Positions 8,650 through 16,972 of a stretch of 64,000 nucleotides of DNA are shown one piece after another. The notes below the pieces were generated by a model. The model was not told the origin of the DNA. It saw only the letters and a list, made by a program, of their open reading frames with translations, and did not search any database. This DNA is from Rhodococcus sp. ARC_M5 (GTDB lineage: Bacteria > Actinomycetota > Actinomycetes > Mycobacteriales > Mycobacteriaceae): NCBI RefSeq assembly GCF_022810405.1, contig NZ_JALGQE010000005.1, forward strand, positions 1-64,000, in the 5' to 3' direction. Every line of letters starts with the position of its first letter. Within the stretch, counting starts at the first letter, position 1. Position numbers and translations under genes: made by a program.

Positions 8650-9408
8650 TCAGTCCTTCGGCCCACCAGCGGCGTAGACGACCTGACCCGAGATGAAGCC
8701 GGCACCCTCGCTGACGAAGAACGACGCCAGGTGCGCGATGTCATCCGGGTGTCCGACGCGATTGACCGGAATCTGCGATGCCGCAGCGGCTTTGAAGTCC
8801 TCGAACGGCATGCCGACACGTTCGGCGGTGGCCGCCGTCATCTCCGTCTCGATGAACCCGGGGGCAATGGCGTTCGCGGTGACGCCGAACTTGCCTAGCT
8901 CGATGGCGAGGGTCTTGGTGAATCCCTGCATACCGGCCTTGGCGGCGGAGTAGTTGGCCTGGCCGCGGTTGCCCAGGGCCGAGGTGCTCGACAGGTTGAC
9001 GATGCGACCCCACTTGGCGTCGATCATGTGCTTCTGGACCGCGCGGGTCATCAGGAACGATCCGCGCAGGTGCACGCCGAGAACGGAATCCCAGTCCTGC
9101 ACCGTCATCTTGAACAGCAGGTTGTCGCGAGTGATGCCGGCGTTGTTGATCAGTACGGTGGGCGCACCGAACTCGCTCGCGATGCGATCGACCGCAGTCT
9201 GGACCGATTCCTCGTCGGCGACGTTGGCTCCGATGGCCACTGCCTGCCCACCTGCGGCCTGAATGGCGCCGACGGTGTCGCTGCACGCGGCCTCGTCGAG
9301 GTCAACCACAGCGACGCCGAAACCGTCCTTGGCCAGCCGCTTCGCTACCGCAGCGCCGATTCCACGCGCACTGCCGGTGACAATGGCCGTCTTGATCTGA
9401 TCACTCAC
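8650..9408 (-). CDS. fabG: 3-oxoacyl-ACP reductase-like SDR (FabG family)
   Basis: NAD(P)H-dependent reduction of 3-oxoacyl thioesters. The 252 residues show TGSARGIGAAVA near residue 11, INNAGITRD near 88, the catalytic stretch NLSSTSALGNRGQANYSAAKAG with Ser, Tyr and Lys, and the FabG-type PGFIETEM segment. AGGAG precedes the ATG at 9408. Several FabG-like paralogues are usual in this group, so a role outside core fatty acid synthesis, such as acetoacetyl-CoA or beta-oxidation reduction, is possible. It faces the preceding SDR gene tail to tail. Confidence 0.82.
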   Translation of the reverse strand: MSDQIKTAIVTGSARGIGAAVAKRLAKDGFGVAVVDLDEAACSDTVGAIQAAGGQAVAIGANVADEESVQTAVDRIASEFGAPTVLINNAGITRDNLLFKMTVQDWDSVLGVHLRGSFLMTRAVQKHMIDAKWGRIVNLSSTSALGNRGQANYSAAKAGMQGFTKTLAIELGKFGVTANAIAPGFIETEMTAATAERVGMPFEDFKAAAASQIPVNRVGHPDDIAHLASFFVSEGAGFISGQVVYAAGGPKD

Positions 9409-9578
9409 GAATATCTCCTGACAAACTCCGAATCGAATTACCTGTCATCTGTTTGTATCAGGCCGAGCCCACGGCCGACGAGCAACTGCCCGGCCGCGGT
9501 CACTCTGCGGTACTTTCGCCTCACAACTACCCTGCGCACCCGCAGGTCGTGCGAACGCCTCGACACGGAGAGCAGTAG

Positions 9579-10432
9579 ATGACAATCGCCGCGGGCATCG
9601 TCACGTTCAATCCCGACGTGACCAAGCTCCAGGAGAACCTCGACGCGATAGTCGATCAAGTCGATATCGTCCGAGTCGTCGACAACAATTCCAGCAATAT
9701 CGATGAGATCCGTCGATTGACGGACCGCTATCGGACCGTCGTTGTGATGGAATGCTCCGAGAATCGCGGCATACAGCGGCCCTGAACATCATCGTCGAGA
9801 ACGCCGACGCCGATGAGGCACAGTGGGTTCTGCTACTCGATCAGGATTCGGTGTGCAGCACGAACATGATCGACGTACTGATGAGCCGAACCGGCGACCG
9901 AGTCGGGATCGTGTGCTCGAACATTCTCGATCCCAATGTCCGGTCCGGCTCGGACCCCACGGGTCCCACTGTCTAGGAGGTGGACGCCTGCATCACCTCT
10001 GGGTCCCTGTGCAACGTGAAGGCGTGGTCCGTTGTCGACGGTTACGACGAACGCATGTTTGTCGACTACGTCGACTTCGACTTCTGCCTACGCCTGAGAA
10101 TGGCCGGGTATACGATCGTGCGCGATACCGCCGCGAGCATCCAGCACGAATTCGGTGCGGGCCGAGTGCACTGGCGGTTCACAACCTACAACTACTCGAG
10201 CCGTCGGCTGTACACCATGGCTCGCGACATCGTGTACTACGCGATCAAACACCGCCGCTCGCCGAAATCGCTCAAAGCCTACGGCCACGGGCTATTCGGG
10301 CACCTGCTCGCTCTCGCCGAACGAGCCGCGACGATCACCGTGTTCGAGCAACAGAAGGGCCGCAAGGGCACAGCCATCATCTCTGGAGTCTTCGACGCGC
10401 TGACCCACCGCCCCGCCAGGCGGTCACGCTAG
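9579..10432 (+). pseudogene. Broken family 2 glycosyltransferase (rhamnosyltransferase-like)
   Basis: The three fragments read together as one GT2 protein. The first (9579-9785) has the N-terminal AGIVTFNPD and VDNNSSN. Near 9772 the frame shifts by what looks like a one-base loss inside the conserved ENRGI-AALN segment. The second part (from about 9772) carries LLLDQDS and ends at an in-frame TAG (9974-9976), where GAG would continue GPTV-EEVDACITSG. The third (9980-10432) has the GT2 C-terminal part (YDERMFVDYVDFDFCLR). Two separate lesions argue for true decay rather than one sequencing error. Its intact form would have transferred a sugar, perhaps rhamnose, to a cell-surface glycan. Confidence 0.8.
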
Positions 10433-10437
10433 CCGCG

Positions 10438-11175
10438 TCAGTACGCCGCCACCGCTCCGTCGAGTGCCTTCTGCATTCCCTCTGCCACCACTCGGGTGAT
10501 GTCGATCGGCTTATCGGGCAGTTCGGTGATGGGAGTGTCGATGTACACGCTCGCCTGTCTCACTTTCGGCGTGCCGGGACCGTAGCTCAGACCGATACAG
10601 ATCAGCACCGGTTCCACCCCCAGCTTGCGCGCCCGCATCGCGATGTGGCCGATACCGCTGCCGACGTGCTGCACCGTCGTCGGATCTTCGAGGTTGCAGG
10701 TGCCCTCGGGAAACACCGCGAGGTCGTCGCCCCGCTTCATGCGCTCGGCGCTGACATCCATCATCCGGTTGCCCGCAGCGCTGACCGCACGCATTCCATG
10801 ATTCTTGCCACGGAAGACAGGAATGCCACCCATCATGTCGATTCGCCTGCGCTGCTTGGGTTCCTGGAACAGCTCGTCCTTGGCCAGTACCCGGGTGCGG
10901 CCGATGACCGGACGCAGCGGCGACGACCATGCCGCCGCTGCGAGCGTGTACGGATCGTTCTCGGTCAGATGATTGACCGCGATGAGCAGACGCGTGTTGT
11001 CGTAGACGAGACGACGCAACTCCTCACGGGCTCCGTCGGGGTACGACACCCGCGGGCGGAAACGTCGGGCGAGGGCGGCATACGCCAGCCTCGCGACCTG
11101 ACGATTCTGCTGGTGACGCAGGTAGAAGTCGTACACGGTCACATCGTTTTCGAGAATTACCGCAGGCCGATCCAT
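10438..11175 (-). CDS. PlsC-family lysophospholipid acyltransferase
   Basis: Membrane-associated acyltransferase of the 1-acylglycerol-3-phosphate acyltransferase fold, 245 residues. The catalytic NHLTENDP (NHxxxxD) is near residue 67, a substrate-binding FRGKN near 121, and FPEGTCN near 150. No clear membrane anchor is seen. The ATG at 11175 has no ribosome-binding site but has TAAGCT (TANNNT) six bases upstream, which suggests a leaderless transcript. It faces the broken glycosyltransferase tail to tail and lies upstream of no co-directed partner. The acyl acceptor is unknown. Confidence 0.8.
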   Translation of the reverse strand: MDRPAVILENDVTVYDFYLRHQQNRQVARLAYAALARRFRPRVSYPDGAREELRRLVYDNTRLLIAVNHLTENDPYTLAAAAWSSPLRPVIGRTRVLAKDELFQEPKQRRRIDMMGGIPVFRGKNHGMRAVSAAGNRMMDVSAERMKRGDDLAVFPEGTCNLEDPTTVQHVGSGIGHIAMRARKLGVEPVLICIGLSYGPGTPKVRQASVYIDTPITELPDKPIDITRVVAEGMQKALDGAVAAY

Positions 11176-11181
11176 GACGCG

Positions 11182-11187
11182 AGCTTA
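11182..11187 (-). promoter_or_regulatory. Probable -10 hexamer TAAGCT for the leaderless acyltransferase mRNA
   Basis: The minus-strand TAAGCT ends six bases before the ATG at 11175. The gene lacks a Shine-Dalgarno sequence. This spacing places the transcript start at the start codon. Confidence 0.45.
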
Positions 11188-11190
11188 GCC

Positions 11191-11946
11191 TCACACTCGC
11201 GCGGAACCCATAGCCCGGATCCCGACGGCAAGTCCGACCGCTGCGGTGGCCACCGCTGCAACGACACCTGCCGTCACCGTCGAACTCGCGAAGTCACCGG
11301 TGAACAGTGCACGTTCGGCGTCGACGAGATATCCGAGAGGGTTGATGTTCACCAGGAACTGCATCCAACCCGGGGCGGTGGTCAGCGGCAGCATCGTGCC
11401 CGAGAGAATCAGCAACGGAAACATCAGCGTCTGCTGGATGGACCAGAACACCCAATCCTGTCCGCGCACAGACAAAGCCAATGCATAGGACAAGGCACCG
11501 AGCCCGACTCCGAACACCCCGAGCAGCACGATTCCTATGGCTGCACCGATCGGATTCACGGACAGGCCGAGCGGCAATGCCACCAGGATGATCAGCACGC
11601 CCTGGGCGGCCAGCGGCACCATTTCCTTGAACGCGCGCCCGACGAGCAGCGCCGCTCGCGGCAACGGTGTCACCGACATTCGTTCGTGCGAACCCTGCTG
11701 CAACTCGGCCAACAGATTCGAGCCCGTCATCGACGTTCCGAAGATGGTGATCATCGCGAGTACCCCGGGAACGAACCAGTCCCACACACTTCCGCTGCCC
11801 AGACCGGGGACCTCGGTGAGCAGGGGGCCGAACAGCGCCAGGAGAATCAGCGGTTGGATGAGACTGAAGATGACGGTGAACGGATCGCGGACCATCGGCC
11901 GCAGCTCCCGACCCATCACCAATGTGCTGCCCGAGAGAACGTTCAT
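11191..11946 (-). CDS. ABC-2 type exporter permease (DrrB-like)
   Basis: Membrane subunit of a drug- or lipid-type ABC exporter, 251 residues with six predicted helices (about 20-40, 60-80, 105-130, 140-165, 172-190 and 222-245). It carries the ABC-2 family stretch LILSGTMLPLTTAPGWMQFLVNINPLGYLVDAERALF. It starts four bases inside the stop of the ATPase gene (ATGA overlap), so the two are coupled. This pairing matches daunorubicin-resistance type DrrA-DrrB exporters; the cargo is unknown. Confidence 0.85.
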   Translation of the reverse strand: MNVLSGSTLVMGRELRPMVRDPFTVIFSLIQPLILLALFGPLLTEVPGLGSGSVWDWFVPGVLAMITIFGTSMTGSNLLAELQQGSHERMSVTPLPRAALLVGRAFKEMVPLAAQGVLIILVALPLGLSVNPIGAAIGIVLLGVFGVGLGALSYALALSVRGQDWVFWSIQQTLMFPLLILSGTMLPLTTAPGWMQFLVNINPLGYLVDAERALFTGDFASSTVTAGVVAAVATAAVGLAVGIRAMGSARV

Positions 11947-12929
11947 CGGAGTTTTCCTGCCGTGCCCGCGGTTTCGAGGGACACGTTGGCGCTCTCACGA
12001 AGACTTCGCCCGGTGAGGCCGAGGAACACATCGTCGAGGGTCGGTCGCGTCATATCGGCAGTCAGCACGTCGATTCCGTGGGATTGACTGAGGCGCAGCA
12101 ATTCCGGAAGGACCACCTCGGCACGCTCGACCCGAATGTTCAGCCGCGAACCCGCGACCGTCACGTCTCTGATCCCAGCAACACCGTCGAGCAACGGCAG
12201 GAGCGCCGACGCGTCGGAGACGGCGAGGACCACGAGGTCGCCTGCCAGTTCCGACTTGAGCGCCGCGGCGGTGTCATCGGCGATGACGGTGCCGCGATCG
12301 ACGACGATCACTCGCTCGGCCATCGAATCGGCCTCGTCGAGATAGTGCGTGGTGAGCACGATGGTGGTGCCCATTTCGCGCCTGAGCCGCAGAATGTGGT
12401 CCCACAGGTTCGCTCGGCTCTGCGGATCCATTCCGGTGGTCGGCTCGTCGAGAAACAACAGGGGCGGACGGTGTACCAGCCCCAGCGCGATGTCGAGTCG
12501 TCGCCGCTGCCCACCGGAGAGAGTCGAGACGGTGCGCTCGGCAAGCTCGCCGAGTTCGAGAGCGGCGATCAATTCGTCTGCGCGACTGCGTGATCGCCGA
12601 CGCGTCGTGCCGTAGCACTGGCCTTGCACAACAAGCTCGTCACGGACGCGTTGATTGTGGCCCGCGCCGTTGCCCTGCCCCACGTAGCCGAGGCTCCGAC
12701 GAACCCCGTCCCGATCTTTCGCTACGTCGAATCCGGCGATCCGAGCCGAGCCGGACGTCGGTGCCAGCAGGGTGGTCAGCATCCTCAAGGTGGTCGACTT
12801 ACCGGCCCCGTTGGGGCCGAGCAAAGCCACGAGCTCACCCTCACCGATCGTCAGATCGATGTCCCGCACCGCCTCCACGGTCTTCTTGCCCTGTCGGAAA
12901 GTCTTGGTCAATCCGGATGTTTCGATCAT
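11943..12929 (-). CDS. ABC exporter ATP-binding protein (DrrA-like)
   Basis: Energises the adjacent permease. The 328 residues have Walker [10 protein letters not shown] near residue 40, the signature LSGGQRRRLD near 138 and Walker B LLFLDEPTTGMDPQ near 157. They are followed by the C-terminal extension characteristic of the DrrA branch, ending LDDVFLGLTGRSL. It overlaps the permease start by four bases. In this family the pair exports hydrophobic drugs or lipids; there is no resistance phenotype to read from sequence. Confidence 0.88.
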   Translation of the reverse strand: MIETSGLTKTFRQGKKTVEAVRDIDLTIGEGELVALLGPNGAGKSTTLRMLTTLLAPTSGSARIAGFDVAKDRDGVRRSLGYVGQGNGAGHNQRVRDELVVQGQCYGTTRRRSRSRADELIAALELGELAERTVSTLSGGQRRRLDIALGLVHRPPLLFLDEPTTGMDPQSRANLWDHILRLRREMGTTIVLTTHYLDEADSMAERVIVVDRGTVIADDTAAALKSELAGDLVVLAVSDASALLPLLDGVAGIRDVTVAGSRLNIRVERAEVVLPELLRLSQSHGIDVLTADMTRPTLDDVFLGLTGRSLRESANVSLETAGTAGKLR

Positions 12930-13027
12930 CTGTTCACGCCCCTCGTCGCACTGAGTGAATCCGTACGACGAGGACGCTAGAAATGATCGCGGTCAGCTTC
13001 GGTCCGCGTTGTCAGGACAGCTGCGAA

Positions 13028-13993
13028 TCAGCCGAAGACGGGGAACTTTCGCTTACTGGCGAGAGCGTCCATTCCGGACTGGATGCTGGCACGCACCTCG
13101 TCGTACTTGGCGTCGACGTACACCTCGTCCTCGCACCGAGCCGGGTCGTGGTCCAGTTCGACCGGCGGCATGAAACGGGTACGGATCTTGGCAGGCAACG
13201 GAATCTGAGGCAACGCGGCGGGCGCGATGATCCAGGGAAGCGAGATCGCGATCGGAAACACCTTCAACCGTGCAATCTTGTCCAGCTTCAGCGCTTTCGA
13301 CAGCTTGTCACCGCGAATGAGCACCGGCATCGCGTCGGCCCCACCCACTGTCGCCACCGGCACGATGGGGACACCCATGCGGATGGCGAGCTTGATGAAG
13401 CCGGTTCGACCACCGAGGGTGGCCTCGTCTCGCTTGCTCCAGGGCCGCAACGAATCGACCTCACCGCCCGGCCACACGATCACGTCGCGCCCCTCGGCCA
13501 GCGCCGTCGACATCGAGTCCGGTGCCGCGGGAAGTACACCCATGGATCGAAAGACTTTGCCGATCAACGGGAACGCCATCAATGCGTCGTGTGCTGTTCC
13601 GTGCAGAATTCGCTTCTCGCCGAAGTGTCGCCACCATTGTGCACCGACGGTCCACGCGTCCCACACGAACGGCGCACCCGAGTGCACCCCCACGACCAGC
13701 ACCGGCGACTCGGGGATGGTCTCCCAACCGTCGATCTCCATCCGGAAGTACCGGTCCATCACCCCGTTCCACAGCCGCTGCTGACGATCCATCGCCACGG
13801 TGTTCTGGTCGTCGAGGTCCCAGCCGCCCGCGCGTTCGGCGACAACCGCTCCGAGACCACCGGACGCGTTTGCGCGGCGCTCCTTCATCTTCAGGCGCGC
13901 AGCCGCAGCGTAGCGCTGAGCCTGCTCGCGCAATTGCTCCTTCGCCTGAACTTTGGAGCCGTCCCCACCCATTACGTGATCCCCATCACTCAT
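13028..13993 (-). CDS. Lysophospholipid acyltransferase-like membrane protein
   Basis: A 321-residue acyltransferase of the PlsC/LPLAT superfamily. The HxxxxD-type active site is in VVGVHSGAPFVWDAW near residue 115, and a second block VIWPGGEVDSLRPW near 185 takes the place of the usual FPEGT. The N-terminal 60 residues form a charged helical segment. The ATG at 13993 is supported by TACGGT (TANNNT) ending six bases upstream and no ribosome-binding site, so the mRNA is probably leaderless. It is divergent from a gntP-like gene. Its product could be a phospholipid or a glycerolipid. Confidence 0.75.
   Translation of the reverse strand: MSDGDHVMGGDGSKVQAKEQLREQAQRYAAAARLKMKERRANASGGLGAVVAERAGGWDLDDQNTVAMDRQQRLWNGVMDRYFRMEIDGWETIPESPVLVVGVHSGAPFVWDAWTVGAQWWRHFGEKRILHGTAHDALMAFPLIGKVFRSMGVLPAAPDSMSTALAEGRDVIVWPGGEVDSLRPWSKRDEATLGGRTGFIKLAIRMGVPIVPVATVGGADAMPVLIRGDKLSKALKLDKIARLKVFPIAISLPWIIAPAALPQIPLPAKIRTRFMPPVELDHDPARCEDEVYVDAKYDEVRASIQSGMDALASKRKFPVFG
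13976..13989. promoter_or_regulatory. GTGA-N6-TCAC site (Crp/GlxR-like) upstream of the first gntP gene
   Basis: GTGATCCCCATCAC matches the core of the Crp/GlxR consensus. It overlaps codons 2-6 of the divergent acyltransferase and lies about 120 bases before the permease start. A second such core lies upstream of tctC at 16934. Binding is inferred. Confidence 0.4.
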
Positions 13994-14109
13994 ACCCGCA
14001 CCGTACTCCACCCGACCGAAGTCGACCGACAACCGGCGCTCGTTACCCCGCGCGACGTCCGGCCTGTCCGTTATGGTCAAAATTCGAGCCGAGCGAACGA
14101 GGTACACCG

Positions 14110-15513
14110 ATGGATCCGATCGAACCGGCATACGGAACGACAGCACTGCTGCTGATCGCCGCCGCAGCCGTCGCAATTCTGCTGTTCCTCATCATGAAGG
14201 TGAAACTGCACGCCTTCGTCTCACTGGTCCTGGTCAGCGCGGTTACCGCCGTCGCGGCCGGAATCCCCCTGGCAGACGTGCCGTCGGCCCTGCTCTCGGG
14301 CTTCAGTTCCACACTCGGATCTGTCGCCCTACTCGTCGCCCTGGGCGTGATGGTGGGCAGACTGCTTGAGATCACCGGCGGGGCACAAGTGTTGGCCGAC
14401 ACCCTGATCAACCGATTCGGTGCCAAACGCGCACCGCTCGCCCTGGGTGTCGCCGCACTCATCTTCGGCTTCCCCATCTTCTTCGACGCCGGACTCGTCG
14501 TGTTCCTGCCGATCATCTTCACCGTCGCCAAGCGCTTCGGTGGTTCGGTGCTGCTGTACGCACTCCCCACTGCGGGCGCGTTCGCAGCGATGCACGCGAT
14601 CGTTCCCCCGCACCCCGGCCCGGTTGCCGCCACCGACCTCCTCGGCGGAGACATCGGATCGGTACTGCTGGTCGGAGTTCCCGTCGCAGTCGTCTCCTGG
14701 TTCGTCGGCTCGTATCTCGTTGGTACGCAGCTCGGCAAGCGGTTCCACACACTGCCCGCCGACCTCTTCTCCGACGGCGCAGCCAACTCCGAAGCACACG
14801 ACAAGGAGATGGCCGGCCTCCGCGACCCTGCGCCGAAGTTCGGTGCGGTGCTGTTCATCCTGCTGACGCCGCTCGTACTGATCTCCCTCAACACCGTCGT
14901 CAACACTCTGACCACGTCGGGTGTGCTGACCGGAGACGAGACCTGGGCAGCAGCGCTGACACTCATCGGTCAAACTCCCATTGCACTGCTCATCACCCTG
15001 CTCCTGGCTCTGTTCATCCTCGCGCCGGGGCGCTTCCCTGTGGCCGACGGTGCCAAGTACATGGATCAGGCGCTCGGGCCCATCTGCTCGATCATCCTGA
15101 TCACCGGTGCAGGCGGCATGTTCGGTGGAGTGCTGCGGGCCAGCGGCATCGGGCAGTCGCTCACCTCCTCGTTGTCCGATATCGGGCTGCCGATTCTGCT
15201 GCAGGCCTTCCTGATCGCCACCGCGCTACGCGTCGCGCAGGGTTCGGCCACCGTCGCTCTCACCACCACCGCCGGGCTGATCTCGGTGCAGGTGGCGGAG
15301 CTGGATCTGAGCAACTTCAAGATCGCGCTGCTGGTGTTCGCACTGGCTGCCGGAGCCACCGTGCTGTCGCACGTCAACGATTCCGGCTTCTGGCTCGTCA
15401 GCCGCTTCTTCGGCATGGACGAGAAGACCACCCTCAAGACCTGGACCGTCATGGAAACCACACTGGGACTGGCGATCTTCGCCGTCGCATCACTGCTGTG
15501 GGTGGTGTTCTAG
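14110..15513 (+). CDS. GntP family permease
   Basis: Proton symporter of gluconate or another small hydroxy acid, 467 residues with about 12-14 membrane helices. The family blocks LGVMVGRLLEITGGAQ, FGFPIFFDAGLVVFLPI, PPHPGPVAATDLLGGDIG and VLSHVNDSGFWLVSRFFGMDE are all present. The ATG at 14110 follows CGAGG by eight bases, and TATGGT at 14072-14077 is a plausible -10. No gluconate kinase lies nearby, so the substrate is open. It is a close relative of the second GntP gene 4 kb further on. Confidence 0.87.
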   Translation: MDPIEPAYGTTALLLIAAAAVAILLFLIMKVKLHAFVSLVLVSAVTAVAAGIPLADVPSALLSGFSSTLGSVALLVALGVMVGRLLEITGGAQVLADTLINRFGAKRAPLALGVAALIFGFPIFFDAGLVVFLPIIFTVAKRFGGSVLLYALPTAGAFAAMHAIVPPHPGPVAATDLLGGDIGSVLLVGVPVAVVSWFVGSYLVGTQLGKRFHTLPADLFSDGAANSEAHDKEMAGLRDPAPKFGAVLFILLTPLVLISLNTVVNTLTTSGVLTGDETWAAALTLIGQTPIALLITLLLALFILAPGRFPVADGAKYMDQALGPICSIILITGAGGMFGGVLRASGIGQSLTSSLSDIGLPILLQAFLIATALRVAQGSATVALTTTAGLISVQVAELDLSNFKIALLVFALAAGATVLSHVNDSGFWLVSRFFGMDEKTTLKTWTVMETTLGLAIFAVASLLWVVF

Positions 15514-15660
15514 CGCAGTTCTCACTGGTCGACCTCGAAGACGCGTGAGTCTGGATCGGCAAGGGGTTCGACGCGAGTCTTCGTTCCGCAGTCAATCGCT
15601 CAATTATGCTGCGATTATGGGCGAAATTCCCTTCTCTCGTATCGATTATGCGAGGCACTC

Positions 15661-16143
15661 GTGAGTGACCGCTTTCGATTCGACGCAGTGCTGGAACCGT
15701 TGACGTGGGGCAAGAACACGTACACGATCATCCGTGTTCCGGCTCGTTTGGTCGAGGCAGCGGAGCGCTGGCCGACTCGCCGGATCGACGGTTCGATCGA
15801 GGGGCTGAGTCTCAATCTCGGTCTCAACAAAGCAGATTCGAGTGTGATGCCCGGGTCGTTCGTCTACATCGGCGCAGGACTTCAGCGCCGGTTGGGCGTC
15901 CGTCCCGGTGATCTGGTGTCGTGCGAATTCGAACCGGCCGACCCCGATCTGGTACCTGTCCCGCAGGATGTCGCCGAGGCGATGGAGGCGGCGCACTGCA
16001 CATCCGCGTGGGAACGGAAGCGGCCGAGCGAGCGCCGTCAATTGTTGATGCCCATCGACAACGCTGCGCGAGAGCAGACCCGAGCAGAGCGCATCACGCG
16101 ACTGGTGAGGTCGTTGACGGACAGTGGGCAGACGGACGGCTGA
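15661..16143 (+). CDS. DUF1905/YdeI-OmpD-associated domain protein
   Basis: A soluble 160-residue protein of unknown function. The N-terminal 95 residues (FDAVLEPLTWGKNTYTIIRVP and later RRLGVRPGDLVSCEFEPAD) resemble the DUF1905 barrel. The C-terminal part (about 100-160) is helical and resembles the YdeI/OmpD-associated segment but is short. GTG start at 15661. The gene stands alone and ends 15 bases from the convergent peptidase gene. Confidence 0.6.
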   Translation: MSDRFRFDAVLEPLTWGKNTYTIIRVPARLVEAAERWPTRRIDGSIEGLSLNLGLNKADSSVMPGSFVYIGAGLQRRLGVRPGDLVSCEFEPADPDLVPVPQDVAEAMEAAHCTSAWERKRPSERRQLLMPIDNAAREQTRAERITRLVRSLTDSGQTDG

Positions 16144-16158
16144 CACCGAGGCCGGTCG

Positions 16159-16920
16159 TCACTGCACCGGAACGAGAATGCGCCACGCCCCCAACGCCAA
16201 TGAGCCGACGGTGACGAGCAGGAACAGGCCGACCCAGACGATGCCCGGCAGGAAGGTCAATCGGGCCAGCTGATCGGCGTCGGAGTCCCGAGCCCGTCCT
16301 GCGCTGCGGGATTTCTGCAGTTCGAGAACGGGGCGCGGACCGGCGATCAGCAGGAAGAACGTGATGAAGTACGCCGCAGCGACCTGCTGCTCTCCGGTGC
16401 CCCACCAGGACACGACGAACAGGGCAGCGCCGACAGTTACGAGAGACAGCAAGCCGTAGATGTTGCGAATCATCAACAGCATCAACGCAATCGAGATGAC
16501 GCCGATCCACAGCACCGCGACCGCATGCTGCGTCCCGAGCACCAGGGCAGCACCGAGCCCCAACAGCGACGGCCCCACGTAGCCGGCGAACGTCATCGCG
16601 ATGACGCCGAGGCCGGTGGGCTTTCCCTTGGAGATCGCGACGCCGGAGGTGTCGGAGTGCAGTCGCAGCCCCATCAGTTGTCGGCCGGTGATCAGTGCGA
16701 CGAACAGATGCGCGCCCTCGTGCGCGATGGTTACGACATTGCGGGCGATGCGCCAGGTCTGCGGCAGTACCACGATGACAAGAGCGGCCAGCGCGGCAAC
16801 TTGGACGATCCACACCGGTGGATCAGGACTCACCGCGGAAATGCGGTCCCAGAATTCGTTCACACCCCAGTATGCGGCTTCGCCGCAGTGGCGCAGGACC
16901 ACAAAGAACTTTGTGATCAT
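16159..16920 (-). CDS. M50 family zinc metallopeptidase, membrane-embedded
   Basis: A 253-residue integral membrane protein with about six to seven helices. HEGAH near residue 68 is the HExxH zinc motif of site-2-protease relatives, set within a membrane segment. The block VLGTQHAVAVLWIGVISIAL and the C-terminal hydrophobic run fit the M50B-like family found in actinobacteria. There is no PDZ domain. Substrate and role are unknown. The start at 16920 is the first ATG; a GTG at 16863 is an alternative. It is divergent from the tctC-like gene. Confidence 0.72.
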   Translation of the reverse strand: MITKFFVVLRHCGEAAYWGVNEFWDRISAVSPDPPVWIVQVAALAALVIVVLPQTWRIARNVVTIAHEGAHLFVALITGRQLMGLRLHSDTSGVAISKGKPTGLGVIAMTFAGYVGPSLLGLGAALVLGTQHAVAVLWIGVISIALMLLMIRNIYGLLSLVTVGAALFVVSWWGTGEQQVAAAYFITFFLLIAGPRPVLELQKSRSAGRARDSDADQLARLTFLPGIVWVGLFLLVTVGSLALGAWRILVPVQ

Positions 16921-16933
16921 TGGTTACCTATGG

Positions 16934-16947
16934 GTGACGGCGGTCAC
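16934..16947. promoter_or_regulatory. GTGA-N6-TCAC site (Crp/GlxR-like) upstream of tctC
   Basis: GTGACGGCGGTCAC lies in the short divergent region between the M50 peptidase and tctC genes, 26 bases before the tctC start. It has the same core as the site at 13976-13989. A global carbon regulator of the Crp/GlxR type is the natural candidate. Confidence 0.45.
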
Positions 16948-16972
16948 GACCGTGGGTCAAGATGAAAGCACG

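Noticed and set aside
9579..10432. Programmed frameshifting in the glycosyltransferase
   Set aside because: There is no slippery heptamer or stimulatory structure, and a separate in-frame TAG also blocks the protein.
9823..12087. A 754-residue plus-strand frame
   Set aside because: It lies over the glycosyltransferase remnant and antisense to the acyltransferase and ABC genes; it has no recognisable domain.
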